Below are positions 1-11,511 of a stretch of DNA of 64,000 bases, one piece after another. How positions within the stretch are numbered: the first letter of the stretch is position 1; each line of letters opens with the position of its first letter. The stretch comes from Hippopus hippopus (lineage: Eukaryota; Mollusca; Bivalvia; Cardiida; Cardiidae). The stretch is from contig OX328104.1 in assembly GCA_946811185.2 (NCBI GenBank), positions 13,527,918 to 13,591,917 on the forward strand, read 5' to 3'. Under the pieces are notes generated by a model. The model searched no databases and had not been told where the DNA came from. It saw only the letters and a list, made by a program, of their open reading frames with translations. Made by a program: the position numbers and the translations under genes.

Positions 1-168
1 TAAAAGTGTTTATCTACCAACAATACCCCGAACTGTTTAGTAATTAACATTTCAACAGGTGTTTGTAGTTATCCTCAAGGACTAAACTTAATTACCTAAC
101 TATATATAAATCATACAGAAATAGCAACATCTTACAGTAAGTGTCTTATGTATGAAAGCAATCTTTTT

Positions 169-360
169 TTAACTCTTTACCAACCGACAAAATCCCGGAT
201 TCGTCCAATTTGAAAGCATTTGCAGACGACAAGTTTTAAATATTGCTCAAATGACTTTCTGTGAAAGGTTAGAAAACATTGTGGGAAAAGGAAAAACTGT
301 TGGTTACCAATGATTTCAAAAGATTTCTCTTGCAGGGTAGTTAAAACTCCGAGGGCTAAC
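169..360. mobile_element. TTAA hairpin MITE, degenerate
   Basis: It starts TTAACTCTTTACC and keeps GAAAACATTGTGGGAAAAGG and the GGTTACC core; the right arm is eroded. Confidence 0.6.
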
Positions 361-1620
361 TCTTTTTACGCAATCTAGAGCTAAGTTTCGGACTGTCTAG
401 TGCAAGATCCGACTGCAAAAAACGTGCAGTCTGATCTTGGATCTATACAGTCCCTTTAACATAAAGTCTAGCCAATACTACAGATATCCATCTTATTTCC
501 AGTAGATTGTATTTACAGCTGTCAAAAAGGTCGAAATAAGACAGTTAACCCCCCTAAAAAATTTGAGCATAGGTGATAATGCTGGTATTCCATGCAAAGG
601 CCTATTGGTGCCTTTACCATATGATCCCGAGTTTCATCGGCTCTGAGGAAGAAAGCGTTCGAAAACAAAATGAGAAAAGGGGTGAAAAACCCGGTAATCA
701 CCCGTTTTCAAAGGCACATCCCATCATTTGAGTCACGTTTAATAGGTAGCTTGCAAGTGCTTTCAAATTGGACAAATTGAAATCTTGTCTTCTGTTAAAG
801 AGTTCAATTCTTCTTTTTAAAAACTCTAACCTGCTAAAAAAAAAGTGAAACGAAACTTTCAAGACGATAGTAAAGTAGAAACCCAAACTTTGGTATTTCA
901 AAAGTATTTTGAGGGGGGGGGGGGATACCTTATAGCGGACAGTATAGATCCAAGATCAAACTGCACGGTCTGCGCAGTCTGATCTCGATTTACACTGTCC
1001 GCAAAAGGTGGTTGAATCGCGCTTAGCAGCCTAAGGGTTAATTCAAATTCAAATAGTTTATTCAGAATACATAAGGCCACCGGCCCAAAATACAAAAAAA
1101 TCAGAAATGTCATATAATTAGAGTGACTTTTAGATAATAACATAATATGCACTATAACTTTAGAGTATCGATGGTTGTTAAATATTTTCTGATGTCAGGG
1201 GACAGTTTGTGTAAGTTGTCTAAATATTTATACATCCTATATAATATATTACAACACTTACTTGATTATGGCATTGATTCGTACAAAAGGTATACTTGTA
1301 AAAAGGGGCTTTTCTGGAAGGCATAGATCAAGATCAGACCGCACAGAACCCGCATTCCGATCCCGAATCCATAAAAAATAGCAACTCTTTTGGTTCTAGG
1401 ACACGGTTCCTTTACTGTTTTCTAGGAAACTTACGAAAGTAAAGTGTTTAAAAACTATTTCACTTGGTAACGATCTATAAAGATACGTCTTTAATTAGAT
1501 CAGATTTAGATATCTGCTGGCAATTTTAAGAAACACAAATCATTAGTATCTTCCACAAGGTAATCGGAACCCCCCCCCCCCCCATCAAAATTCCTACTTT
1601 CAGTACAAGGAAATAAACGT
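361..1620. other. No gene seen; hairpin repeats and homopolymers
   Basis: It holds three copies of the GATC-rich hairpin repeat (about 375-460, 930-1010, 1300-1380), a half copy of the TTAA MITE (about 690-805), a G run at 913-926 and a C run at 1570-1583. No exon of the ADAMTS-like gene is recognisable. Confidence 0.6.
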
Positions 1621-1624
1621 TTCT

Positions 1625-2110
1625 TTCTACAAAAGGCGGTTGTTTCTAAAAAGGAGACCGTTAAAAGAAAATGTTTCTGTTATCACAAAAGGAGACCGTT
1701 TATTCAAATGTGTCCGCTTACAAAGAAGGACACCGATTACAAAAAGCGAGACCGTTTATACAAAAGATGACTGTTTAAAAAAAAAAAGGTTCATCGTTTA
1801 CCGGTGACGCAAAGGGAGCTCTTTTTACTAAAGGTTTCCGTTTAAAGCAAAAGAAAAGGACCGTTTACACAAAATTTGACCGTTTACACAAATAGAACAC
1901 CGTTTATACGGAAGGTAGTGATTTACACAATATGGATACCCTTTATTTAAAAGGTTACCGTTTACACAAGAAGGAGACCATATGCATGTATACCAAAGTG
2001 AGACCGGTTACACATAAAAAGGAGACCTTTTATACAAAAGAAGCGTTCGTTGACACGAAAGAATGCCATTAGTACAAAAGGAGACCATTTGCACAAAAAG
2101 GAGACCATTT
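1625..2110. repeat. Diverged minisatellite, ~20 bp unit (ACAAAAGGAGACCGTTT-like)
   Basis: More than 20 imperfect units carry the words AAAAGGAGACC and CCGTTTA. The array resumes at 2660-2870 and has a last unit near 3335, after two SINE-like copies interrupt it. Confidence 0.75.
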
Positions 2111-2113
2111 ATA

Positions 2114-2330
2114 TCTTACAAACATGAAAGTTCGGAGCAAATGCATAGCTGAAATACAAACCGCATCTGTCGGGATTCGAATCCGTGCAGACAAGATCCT
2201 CGTTTGTTGAGTTTCAAAAGACGAACACCATAACCTCTGTGCTAAAGTGAATTCTCCCCAACGCAGGTGTCAGATATTGATTTCATACGGGATGAAGCTA
2301 TGCAGTAAGGAAGGAGTGATCTCCCGTAAC
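2114..2330 (-). mobile_element. tRNA-derived SINE-like repeat, copy 1
   Basis: On the - strand it carries a tRNA-like A-box region and the B-box GGATTCGAATCCC (near 2170-2185). The same ~215 bp recurs at 2443-2659, a period of 329. Confidence 0.6.
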
Positions 2331-2442
2331 ACACCCTCTCTTAAATGTCAGCATTTTGATGACAGAAAGCCGTTTTAGGCAGTAGTTCTTTTGTTGTTTT
2401 GGACAACAAATGGCATAATGGCCAATCCAGGACGAGTCCCCA

Positions 2443-2659
2443 TCTTACGAACATGAAAGTTCGGAACAAATGCATAGCTGAAATACAAACCGCACCTGTC
2501 GGGATTCGAACCAGTGCAGACAAGATCCTCGTTCATTTAGGTATAAATGACCAACACCATAACCACTGAGCTGAAGAGAATTCTTCCAACGCAGTTCTCA
2601 GGTATTGATTTTATACGGGACGAATCTATGCAGAAAAGAGGGAGTGATCTCCCGTAACA
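2443..2659 (-). mobile_element. tRNA-derived SINE-like repeat, copy 2
   Basis: This copy shows AGCTCAGTGGTTATGGTGTT (tRNA A-box-like) and GGTTCGAATCCCGACAGG on the - strand. Being a 329 bp direct repeat of copy 1, it may have arisen by local duplication of a segment holding one SINE. Confidence 0.65.
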
Positions 2660-2889
2660 AATACAAAAGGAGGCCGGTTACACAAAAAGGAGACCGTTTA
2701 TACCGCGGTTGGCATTTTACACAAAAAGAGACCTTTTATACAACAGGTGATGTTTGTAAACACGAAAGGAGACCGTTTTACATGAGTTGATCATTTATAC
2801 AAAAAGTGAACGTTAACACAAAAGGTGAACGTTCTTTACAAACGGTGACCGTTTACACGAAAGAAGATTGTTTTATTTCATGCTTTCCG

Positions 2890-3330
2890 GTAGGTTATCG
2901 AGAAATATCGGTGAAATATTTTTCGATATTTCATGGTTACGACTATTCTAACTCTTCAATTGAAGGCAGAAACAGTTGTTCCCGCCCACTAGGTAAAATG
3001 CGCGTGCCTCACAACCAGATGGAAATATGACGTAATTTACCTTACATTTCTCGCGCTTGACATAATATTGTAATGCGTTGCTATGCGGAGGGGGTACGCC
3101 ACGGGGAATAACCGAAAAGAACTGTACTGGATTTTGATTAAGATACCACCAGAAAGGGTTAAAAGTATGAAATAAATAGAATATTTGGTTTTTACGGTGA
3201 AAGATCGAAATTTATTTCATCTCGTGAACATCATCGGCAATGCGCCACTCGTGAAAATATTACCGATGATGTTCACTCGATGAAATAAATTTCGATCTTT
3301 CACCGTAAAAAACAAATATCCTCTATTTAA
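2890..3330. repeat. ~450 bp dispersed repeat ending in a fold-back
   Basis: The segment matches 54410-54890 throughout. Its right third is a hairpin: ACGGTGAAAGATCGAAATTT at about 3196 pairs with its complement ending near 3312, arms about 55 bp. It ends about 50 bp before ADAMTS-like exon a. Family unknown. Confidence 0.7.
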
Positions 3331-3379
3331 CAAAACGAGACCGTTTACTCAGAGTTATCTTTATTTTCTTCTTTAACAG

Positions 3380-3578
3380 CTGGGTGTCTCGTCCTTGGAG
3401 TAAATGTAGCGTATCATGTGGTCTCGGCTCACAGTCACGTGACTACATTTGTACAGGTCCAGATGGCGGTGAGGTCGCTGGGAGCGAATGTGAGGGTCGA
3501 AAACCAAGCAGAGAGGAACGAACCTGTGACTTAGGATCATGTTCATATGGATGGTACTTTACCGAGTGGAAAGAAGAG
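3380..3578 (+). CDS. ADAMTS-like exon a: complete TSP1 repeat and start of the next
   Basis: The acceptor is ttaacag|C and the donor GAG|gtattt; the exon starts with one base completing a codon and ends in phase 0. It encodes WVSRPWSKCSVSCG, then the six-Cys TSP1 pattern ending CDLGSC, then GWYFTEWKEE, which opens repeat 2. CSVSCG fits the TSP1 O-fucosylation motif. No further exon is recognised upstream in the window. Confidence 0.85.
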
Positions 3579-6500
3579 GTATTTGTCTTAAGTTCTTTTA
3601 ATTATGTTTTTATCAAACAATCCCGTGTTAAAACGTGTGTTAAAGATAGGTGACTTGCTGGAAAATGAGAATATGCAGGTTACCAGCATTACCTACTTTT
3701 CTAACCATTAAATGTTTCTACCATTGAATGTACTGTTCTACTTTTTGATTCCAAGACTAGTCATTTGATTGGCTGAGACGTTCTTTCTCAGTGGATAAGA
3801 TGATAAGTCTTTGAATTAAGACCAACGATTAGAGTGGCTGAAGGCTTAAAAACCCAGATTATACAAATTTACCTTCGATCATTATGTAGATACTTTTTTG
3901 AACAGTTGCTTCTTTTAACTCTTTCAGCGCAAAAATATAAATTCAGGTTCTCTTCAATGGGAGAAAAAATACAATCTACTGCAACTCTGCCGAGATTGTT
4001 TATCTGATAGGCTTGACTAAACAGTGTGACGGTATACATCCTAAATCAGACATCACGTTCTATATCTGTCTGATCTTGATCTATGCCGTCCGCAAAAAGC
4101 TACTGTTTTGACCCATGGCACTTAAAATTCAAAAATGAAAGGAATGGAGAGATTAGTAGCTGTATTCGTTACTGATCAGATTGATAGCTTAGCCCGTCTT
4201 ACCTGCAAGAATAACGATCGGTATTTTGAAGCACACATGAGACGACGTTCGTCTCATGTGTGCTTCAAAACACTGATCGTTAACTGAAGAAAAATAGTAG
4301 AGAAACCAGCCGTAAAGAATACTCTTTTGATGTCCAATTTGATTTATCCAAACCTGGTATTCCACAGGGAAAATATATCTACCAAAAAAGAATGTTTAAC
4401 CTTCTATTAGAAAATCCTAGCTTCAATTAGGAAACATAAAGCACTTTTGCGGACAGTGTAGGTCGAGATCGAAGGGTATTTCGGAAGGAGTTGATAAAAA
4501 TATTTATCTGTTTCCACGAAATATGCCCGAGCACAATCACAGTAAATAAAATGCGGTTTTAACGATCCTAGCTCTTTTTGGAACATTGAAGGCAAAGTAG
4601 CAAGTGCAAGTAATTCAGATTAAAACGTTAATATAACAATTATATGTCTCACGCGGAAATAAATAGGATAGGAGTGAATGCTTGTAACAAGCATTATTCT
4701 GCTCCTTTCTTTCACTATGTTTTAAGCCTCAACCCGACGACAAAATTTTAGCCTTATCCAAATTTAGAGCATTTGCAGACAATAATATTAATGTGGTTCA
4801 AATTGTGCCATTTTTAGCTCACCTGAGCACGAAGTGCTCATGGGGAGCTATTGTGATCGTGCTGTGTCCGGCGTCCGTCGTCCGTCGTGCGGCGTGCGTC
4901 GTGCGTCGTCCGTCGTCCGTCGTCAACTTTTCATCTTGTGTACGCTGTAGAGGCCACATTTTCAATCCGATACTCATGAAACTTTGTCAGAATGTTTGTC
5001 TCAATAAAATCTCGGACGAGTTCGAAAATGGGTCATATCGGGTCAAAAACTAGGTCACTAGGTCAAATCTTAGAAAAATCTTGTGTACCCTCTAGAGGCC
5101 ACATTTTCTGTCCAATACTCCTGAAAGTTGATCAGAATGTTTGCCTTAATGATATCTCGGATGAGTTCAAAAATGGGTCATGTCGGGTCAAAAACTAGGT
5201 CAGTAGGTCAAATCTTAGAAAAACCTTGTGTACGCTCTAGAGGCCACATTTTCTGTCCAACACTCCTGAAAGTTGGTCAGAATGTTTGTCTTGATGATAT
5301 CTCGGACGAGTTCGAAAATTGGTCATGTCGGGTCAAAAACTAGGTCACTAGGTCAAATCTCAGAAAAACCTTGTGTACGCTCTAGAGGCCACATTTTCAG
5401 TCCAACACTCTTGGAAGTTGGTCAGAATGTTTGTCTTGATGATATCTCGGACGAGTTCGAAAATGGGTCATGTCGGGTCAAAAACTAGGTCAGTAGGTCA
5501 AATCTTATGAAAACCTTGTGTACGCTCTGGAGGCCACATTTTCAGTCTAAAACTCTTGAAAGTTGGTCAGAATGTTTGTCTGGATGATATCTCGGATGAG
5601 TTCAAAAATAGGTTATGTGGGGTCAAAAACTAGGTCATTAGGTCAAATCTTAGAAAAACTTTGTGTTCACTCTGGAGGCCACATTTACAATCCAAAACTC
5701 TTGAAAGTTGGTCAGAATGTTTGTCTTGATGATATCTCAGACGAGTTTGAAAATGGGTCATGTCGGGTCAAAAACTAGGTCACTAGGTCAAATCTTAGAA
5801 AAATCTTGTGTACGCTCTAGAAACCACATTTTCTGTCAAGAACTCTTGAAAGTTGGTCAGAATGTTTGTCTTGATAATAGCTCAGGCAAGTCTGATAATA
5901 GGTCATGTGGGGTCAAAAACTAGGTCACTAGGTCAAATCTTAAAAAAACCTTGTGTACGCTCTGGAGGACACATTTTCTGTCCAATACTCCTGAAACTTG
6001 GTCAGAATGTTTGTCTTGATGAGACCTTGAATGAGTTTAAATTTGGGTCATTTGGGGTCAAAAACTAGGTCACTGGGTCAAAAATTGGAAAAACCTTGTG
6101 TACGCTCTAGAGGCCACATTTTAAGTCTGATACTCTTTAAACTTGGTCAGAATGTATGTTTTGGTGATATCTCAAAAGAGTTTGATAATGAGTAATGTCG
6201 CGTCAAAAACTAGGTCATTTGGTCAAATCTTAGAAAAACCTTTTGTACGCTCTAGAGGCCACATTTTCAGTCCAATACTCATGAAACTTGGTCAGAGTGT
6301 TTGTCTTAGTGATATCTAAAAAGTGTTTGATAATGGGTAATGTCTGATCAAAAACTAGGTCACTAGGCCAAATCTTAGAAAAACCTTGTGTATGCTGTAG
6401 AGGCTACATTTTTAGTCCGAAACTCTTAAAAGTTGGTCAGAATGTTTGTCTTGATAATATCTTGAAAGAGTTCGAAAATGGGTAATGTTGGATCAAAAAC

Positions 6501-9500
6501 TAGGTCACTAGGTCAAATCTTAGAAAACCTTGTTTACTTTCTAGAGGCCTCATTTTTAATGCAATACTCATGAAACTTGGTCAGAATGTTGGTCTTGCAC
6601 CAGTTTGCAAGTGGGTCATTTCGGGTCAATAACTCATGAAAATCTTGGTAGAATGTTTGTCATAATATCTCAAAAGAAATTGAAAATGGGTCATGTTTGG
6701 TCAAATGACTCAGGTGAGCGATTTCAGGGCCATCATGACCCTCTTGTTTTTAAATCGGGTAGAAAACATTGTGGGAAAATAAGAAAATGCTGGTTACCAG
6801 CATTTCCTCCTTTTCCTACAACGTTTTCAAGAGGCTTCTTTTGAAGGGTCGTTAAAAGTCGGCATTGTGTGGTAAAGGGTTAAACAACTGACACTAAAAC
6901 TTTAAAAACTGCAAATTTATGTTGATAAGAGTTAACGGTGCAACTATACTGTTTTCAGTGCCATGCCCACTGTGGATATGGGACACTGACCAGACGAGTT
7001 TACTGTTCGAGTGACTCCGGAAATAAAAACACGGCTTGCAACCAGCGAGACAAACCGGACCAGGCTAAGAGCTGTCGTAATGATGACTGTGGAGGCTTCT
7101 GGGTGACGGGACCTTGGTCAAAGGTATGAATCTTAGATCAGACCAAATTATTGAAACTCATAATTGTAGTGGCTTCGTGCACCATCAGTCTGGCATTTTG
7201 CACTTCAGTGTTTCTCTGTGTTCAAATCGTACACTGTTCCGCGTTTTAAGACCATCTCTTGTAAATGACCATTTCAAAAAGCTCTTTTTGTTAGTCTTTT
7301 CGCATATAAATTTTTTTTTGAAAACCTTACTACAATGTATCTGAACAACAGTCACTTTACAAATACTGCTAAACTTTTATGTAACTAGGATCAGACTAAG
7401 TTCTTTTTAAGTCACAATGATTAACCCTTTAATATTCAATCCAACGTACTAACGACCCTATCTAATTGATTTGCGTGAATGGTTTCATATCACCTTTAGT
7501 AATATCTTGAGTGTCACCAGCACCGGGAACGATGCAGGGCCTTGCTCATCGGCACTCCTATGTCACCAGCGGCGCCATTAGGGATCAAACCAGGATTTCT
7601 GGCAAACAAGTGGAACGCCTTAACTCTTTCGCTACCAACGAAATTGACTCAACTTTTCCCGAGATCTAAGAGAATACTTATGTTGCGTTTGAAGCTAATT
7701 TAGGTCAAAGATTAGCATCAGGTAGCGGAAGGTGTAGATCTAGGATCAGACTGCACGTTTTGTGCAGTTTAATCTTGATCTATGTCGTACGCAAAAGCTA
7801 TTCAAGGCGGCATTGGCAGTCTTAGAGTTGAGACACTGAGGTAACCACATAGTCCAACCCATATATTTTCATACAGGCAGACAGTGTACTGCAATCTATC
7901 GAATCCATAAAATGATCATTGTGCACAGTAGTTATACTGAATAGTACGCTATTTCAGTGTAATGCCACATGCGGTTTGGCCTACCAGACAAGATCAGTTG
8001 CCTGTGCCCAGAAGCAAAGAGATCGTATTTCAGTTGTGTCCGACAATGGATGTCAAGACGAGGAGAAACCGGCTACTTTTATGTCATGTGACCTTGAAGC
8101 ATGCGCACCTCAATGGTACATGACAGACTGGGGAGACGTGAGTTACGTTTGTGTATTTGCTTCCGGCATACTTTGTTTTACATATATATGGGCTGTGCTG
8201 TGGCAAAAAGACTTCAATGCATCTTTGTGGTGCATCATACCAAGTAAATCATTCTATAAATCTGATTCCATAAAATACATATTGTCTGACAACCGGAAAA
8301 TCATGAGGTAGAATTGTCATTGGACATGCAGAAAATTTACCAGGAGCAATAAGTTAGTTTCTCTTCGCTCTCTGCGCAGGCTGACCTTGGTCGATACTTT
8401 TTGCAAATGCATTATACACTTTTTTTTCACAGAGCATGGCTCATGTTTATCGAAGATATTCAGTCTTAAATATTTTTATCTTGTGGTTGATTCTACATCC
8501 TACGACCTGGTTTGCTTATGTAATAAAACACGAAAACCTGGCGCTGAAATAAACACCATAGAAAGTAAAGAAATCAAGTGAATTTTCAGGTGCTCTCTTG
8601 CTCAAATTAAGCCTATGCTTTGATAATCTATTTTTCCTCCTAAAAACATGTTGTCAAACTTTCAAGTTTCGCGCACAGTGAATTTGTCACAATACAAGTT
8701 AGTTACTCAAACGGTATATTTTTTAATTCATTCATTTAGTGTGCCGTCACGTGTGGGACAGGTCAGCGATCACGTGATGTCCGATGCCTCGACGACAACT
8801 TTATGCCAAGTTCGGACTGTGACAAGAACAATAAACCAGTAGAACGAGAGCAATGCAGTTCTAACAGGCCGTGTCCATTGTCAGACGAATCCAGGGACAA
8901 ACCTGATGAAACAACGAAGGCACCGGTCGTTGTCGTTAAAGAAGGTTAATTGATGAGTTAAACCTTTGCTTAATAACCATATCGTCGGTTTACTTCCAAA
9001 ACCTCGTAACTACAGCTTGTAACAAGCTGTAGTTACGAGGTTTTGGAAGTAAACCGACGATATACTTTGACGACCCTGCTTAAGGCTTTTGTAAACATTG
9101 TTGGAAAAGGTAAGATGTAGCTACGGAATCGGCGGATTAATGACGAGTGCCTAAAACTCGTACATACGGATTTTCTCTTGTCGTGTCTGATTTTATTTGC
9201 GTATGACCTATTTTTTTTTTAAATCGGAAAACTTGTTGACATGTGGCAAGATTAATATATTCACCGTTTGTTCCATTTTCTACATTTTTCAAACGATAAT
9301 TGTAATTGTACGGCATTTCGGCACACAGAATTAATTTTCTGTACACGAACAATTCTGTAACACTTAAGTTTGTAGTGGTTACTTCACCATAGCAGCCACG
9401 AACGAAAACTATCAAGGATACTTCGGTTATTACATGTACATGTATTCTCTTCCAGAAAATAACGCAGATGGAGGGTAATATATGAACAAGTTAGCATGTA

Positions 9501-9923
9501 TGTTTACGAGTCAGGCTATGCGAAAAGGGGGCTTAGTGTATCTGCACCAAGTATCGACCCATGTCAGACTGACATGGATCGAAACTTTTTAGCTATTGTA
9601 AATTTTCTCATGTCAAAGGACCAGTTTTCCTCTAAATCCAGTCGATTATTAGACAAAATGGACTTATGGATCCAAAATTATGTGATGACTTGGTTAGTAC
9701 CATGCATCTTGGAGATGCATTCAACCCCTTTTTTCCAAAGCATGGCTTAATCATCCCTTCATCGGTACATATTTTCCTTTCTTTTTCAGAAAAAGAAGAA
9801 ATTCCAGCAAATTGCAAGAACAGATTCCCGCAATGCGGCATGGTGAAAAAGGCAGGACTGTGCAGATATAACTATTACCAGGAGAACTGTTGTTTAGTGT
9901 GTTCATTGAACAAAAAATCGTGA
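3380..9923 (+). CDS. ADAMTS/ADAMTS-like matrix protein, 3' part (4 TSP1 repeats + PLAC), five exons
   Basis: Five exons (3380-3578, 6959-7123, 7958-8137, 8740-8944, 9790-9923) join in frame into about 294 codons ending in TGA. They encode four thrombospondin type-1 repeats and a C-terminal PLAC domain. This is the C-terminal layout of secreted ADAMTS proteases (ADAMTS6/10 type), ADAMTS-like proteins and papilins, which act in extracellular matrix. Introns 1 to 3 are phase 0 and cut each repeat just before the first Cys of its CxxxCG motif, after the Trp pair. Introns carry tandem repeats, MITE pieces and a perfect 85 bp palindrome. The protease or spacer part would lie left of the window, so ADAMTS cannot be told from ADAMTS-like here. 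Confidence in the domain calls is high, in the exact family member low. Confidence 0.85.
4208..4282. repeat. Near-perfect inverted repeat, ~33 bp arms
   Basis: GAAGCACACATGAGACGACG faces its complement with no loop, and the outer part TAACGATC.GT pairs with AC.GATCGTTA. It lies in the intron between ADAMTS-like exons a and b. Confidence 0.8.
4722..6883. mobile_element. TTAA hairpin MITE split by a HINE-like insertion
   Basis: The left piece 4722-4811 starts TTAAGCCTCAACCC and holds GCATTTGCAGACAA. The right piece 6749-6883 holds GAAAACATTGTGGGAAAA, the GGTTACC core and GGTAAAGGGTTAA. Removing 4812-6748 leaves about 225 bp, the normal size of the family. Confidence 0.85.
4812..6748 (+). mobile_element. 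HINE-like (Helentron-associated) element with ~11 tandem 145 bp units
   Basis: The left end is TTTTAGCTCACCTGAG followed by the palindrome GAGCACGAAGTGCTC and a GTCCGTCGTCC-type microsatellite. The right end is CTCAGGTGAGCGA then AGGGCCATCATGACCCT and CTTGTTTT. GCTCACCTGAG and CTCAGGTGAGC are subterminal inverted repeats. Units of about 145 bp fill 4950-6700, marked by GGGTCAAAAACTAGGTCA. The unit is open in one frame per copy, but the period of 145 shifts frame each time, so it is not coding. The HINE class is inferred from architecture. Confidence 0.75.
6959..7123 (+). CDS. ADAMTS-like exon b: body of TSP1 repeat 2
   Basis: The exon has 55 codons, phase 0 at both ends, acceptor ttttcag|TGC and donor AAG|gtatga. 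It begins CHAHCGYGTLTRRVYC, ends the repeat with CRNDDC, and opens repeat 3 with FWVTGPWSKV. The Ser/Thr needed for O-fucosylation is absent in CHAHCG. Confidence 0.85.
7958..8137 (+). CDS. ADAMTS-like exon c: body of TSP1 repeat 3
   Basis: The exon has 60 codons, phase 0 at both ends, acceptor atttcag|TGT and donor GAC|gtgagt. It begins CNATCGLAYQTRSVAC, ends the repeat with CDLEAC, and opens repeat 4 with WYMTDWGD. The NAT inside CNATCG is an N-glycosylation sequon. Confidence 0.85.
8740..8944 (+). CDS. ADAMTS-like exon d: body of TSP1 repeat 4 and linker
   Basis: The acceptor is atttag|TGT and the donor GAAG|gttaat. It encodes CAVTCGTGQRSRDVRC through CSSNRPC, then a charged linker (DESRDKPDETTKAPVVVVKE). 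It ends in phase 1, which the next exon completes as Glu. Confidence 0.85.
8979..9063. repeat. Perfect palindrome, 42 bp arms, 1 bp centre
   Basis: The left arm 8979-9020 and right arm 9022-9063 are exact reverse complements around A9021. The outer sequence is ATATCGTCGGTTTACTTCC. It lies in the last intron of the ADAMTS-like gene, 35 bp after the exon d donor. A fragment of a TTAA MITE follows on its right. Confidence 0.95.
9519..9748. mobile_element. ~230 bp TIR MITE (GCATGGCTC family)
   Basis: Ends are AAAAGGGGGCTTA.TG.ATCTG and GAGATGCATTCAACCCC..AAGCATGGCT, inverted relative to each other. Shared body words are TTATGTGATGACTTGGTT and TAGACAAAATGGA. Other copies are at 20942-21178, about 34770-34945, 55940-56153, 57405-57640 and 60115-60365. 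Confidence 0.7.
9790..9923 (+). CDS. ADAMTS-like terminal exon f: PLAC domain and stop
   Basis: The acceptor is tttttcag|AA. The exon encodes a six-Cys PLAC (protease and lacunin) module: IPANCKNRFPQCGMV, then LCRYNYYQENCCLVC. A short basic tail and TGA at 9921-9923 follow. PLAC is characteristically the last domain of this group, which supports the stop. A MITE (9519-9748) ends about 40 bp before the exon. No clear AATAAA follows closely. Confidence 0.88.
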
Positions 9924-10209
9924 ACAAGTCCATTCTTGGGAGTACTTACATGCACTCTTCCAGTAGATATTTAAACCTACAATATAATGTTGTTAGGCCT
10001 GTAAATTAACCTGTGAAACAGTCCATCTGTATAACAAGTATTTGCTGCATTATATAGATTGTTAAAATTGAGTTGCAAATAACATGTTTGGAATCGAGGT
10101 TCTATACGTTAGACTCGGCCTTTACAATCGTGGTGGAGTTGTCAAGTTTTTATTTTAAAGTTAAACCTTCAGCGCCAGAGGCGAAAACAGGTTTTTTTGC
10201 GGAACATAA

Positions 10210-11048
10210 ACTAGAGCCTCTTGAGGATCTGAATCGCTGTACTGGCAGCGATTTTGCAGCATATATCATGAATTCATAATACAAAAAGGAAAAGAACAAA
10301 CGCACGCACACACAAAAATGGTTTTTGCAACTGGGCTTGAACCCATTAAGGCAGTATAATTAGAGGGCGTGGGGAATTAGACAAATGGTGAAATAATTGA
10401 AGTCCAATTTTTCAGAACCAATTGTTTGGAATCAAGCCAAATTAGGTATGGTTTTGGTATTAAAACAACCATTGTATTATACAATCTCTATAGGTTTTAC
10501 AAAAACGTGAACAATAGTGTGGACTGTGTTAGGTGAACAAAACTAAGTCATCAAATGGCTGATTTTCCTAAACCGATTCATGGATTTTCTCCATTTTCAA
10601 TAACAATTAATCACTTGATGATCCAAATGATATATATGCAAGTTTCAAAAGGATTGGATAAAATACAGACCGTTTATACATGACGCAAATAAGGAACTTA
10701 AATTTTCAATTTTAAATGATTACTTTTCCCAATTGATGATTTAAAGAAACTATACCTTTATCACGAAAATCCGACCAAAAAAGCGGCCTTTGCTGGGTAC
10801 ACATTGCGTAAAGATTATTGCGTAAAAATGTAAATTTTCAACTTTAAATGGCTACTTTTCCCTTTCTGATTTTCAGATTTTTTTTTAATCAATAAGGTCA
10901 CGCTATTGATGACATATACAAACTGTGCAAGTTTCACGAAAATCCGACCCTAATTGCATTCTTTATCGTTTAAACAAGAAAAAGACTAACGAACGGAAAC
11001 CACGCCATGACATAAGCTCTGGTGGCCTTCAGCCAGTAGAGTTAAAAA
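10210..11048 (-). mobile_element. HINE-like element, diverged
   Basis: It begins CTAGAGCCTCTTGAGGATCTGAATCGCTG and ends GGTGGCCTTCAGCCAGTAGAGTTAAAAATG, the same end pair as the 26405 and 61918 elements. It holds degenerate internal repeats (TTTTCAACTTTAAATGGCTAC). A truncated relative lies at 21419-21850. It begins about 290 bp after the ADAMTS-like stop. Confidence 0.6.
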
Positions 11049-11511
11049 TGAACGCGAGAAAATGTTGTGGTATATGTTATCAAATTCTCCACAAGAACTA
11101 CTTTTGTGCACATGTCAAAACAATACTAAAAATATGCAAGTGCAGGGTAAATAAGTAATGTTTTGTTTTAGTGATTTTCTTATGGCTTGTATTTGCTTCC
11201 AGCTGCGTGGAAAACTAACATGTCTCACGAGACCGAAGGTCGAGCGAGATATCAAAATTTTCAAACGCAGCGAAATTAAATACAAGCCACAGAAAAATCA
11301 CCACAACATAGTATTCCTAAAATTTCTAGCATCAAAATATTGCAATGTTCGACAATTTTATTCGAAAATAGTCAGATGCGTGACTGGCGACAATTATTTT
11401 GTTATGAATGGCTGATGTATATTATGACGTAACATTTTGACCTGTCAAATCAGAAACCAAGTCGACAGTTGTCATTTCGCCAGTTATCTCATCATTCTGT
11501 AAATTTAAGAC

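Noticed and set aside
5128..6068. Series of overlapping 71-codon open frames
   Set aside because: They are the 145 bp tandem unit of a HINE-like element. The period is not a multiple of three, so every unit moves to a new frame; no single protein results.
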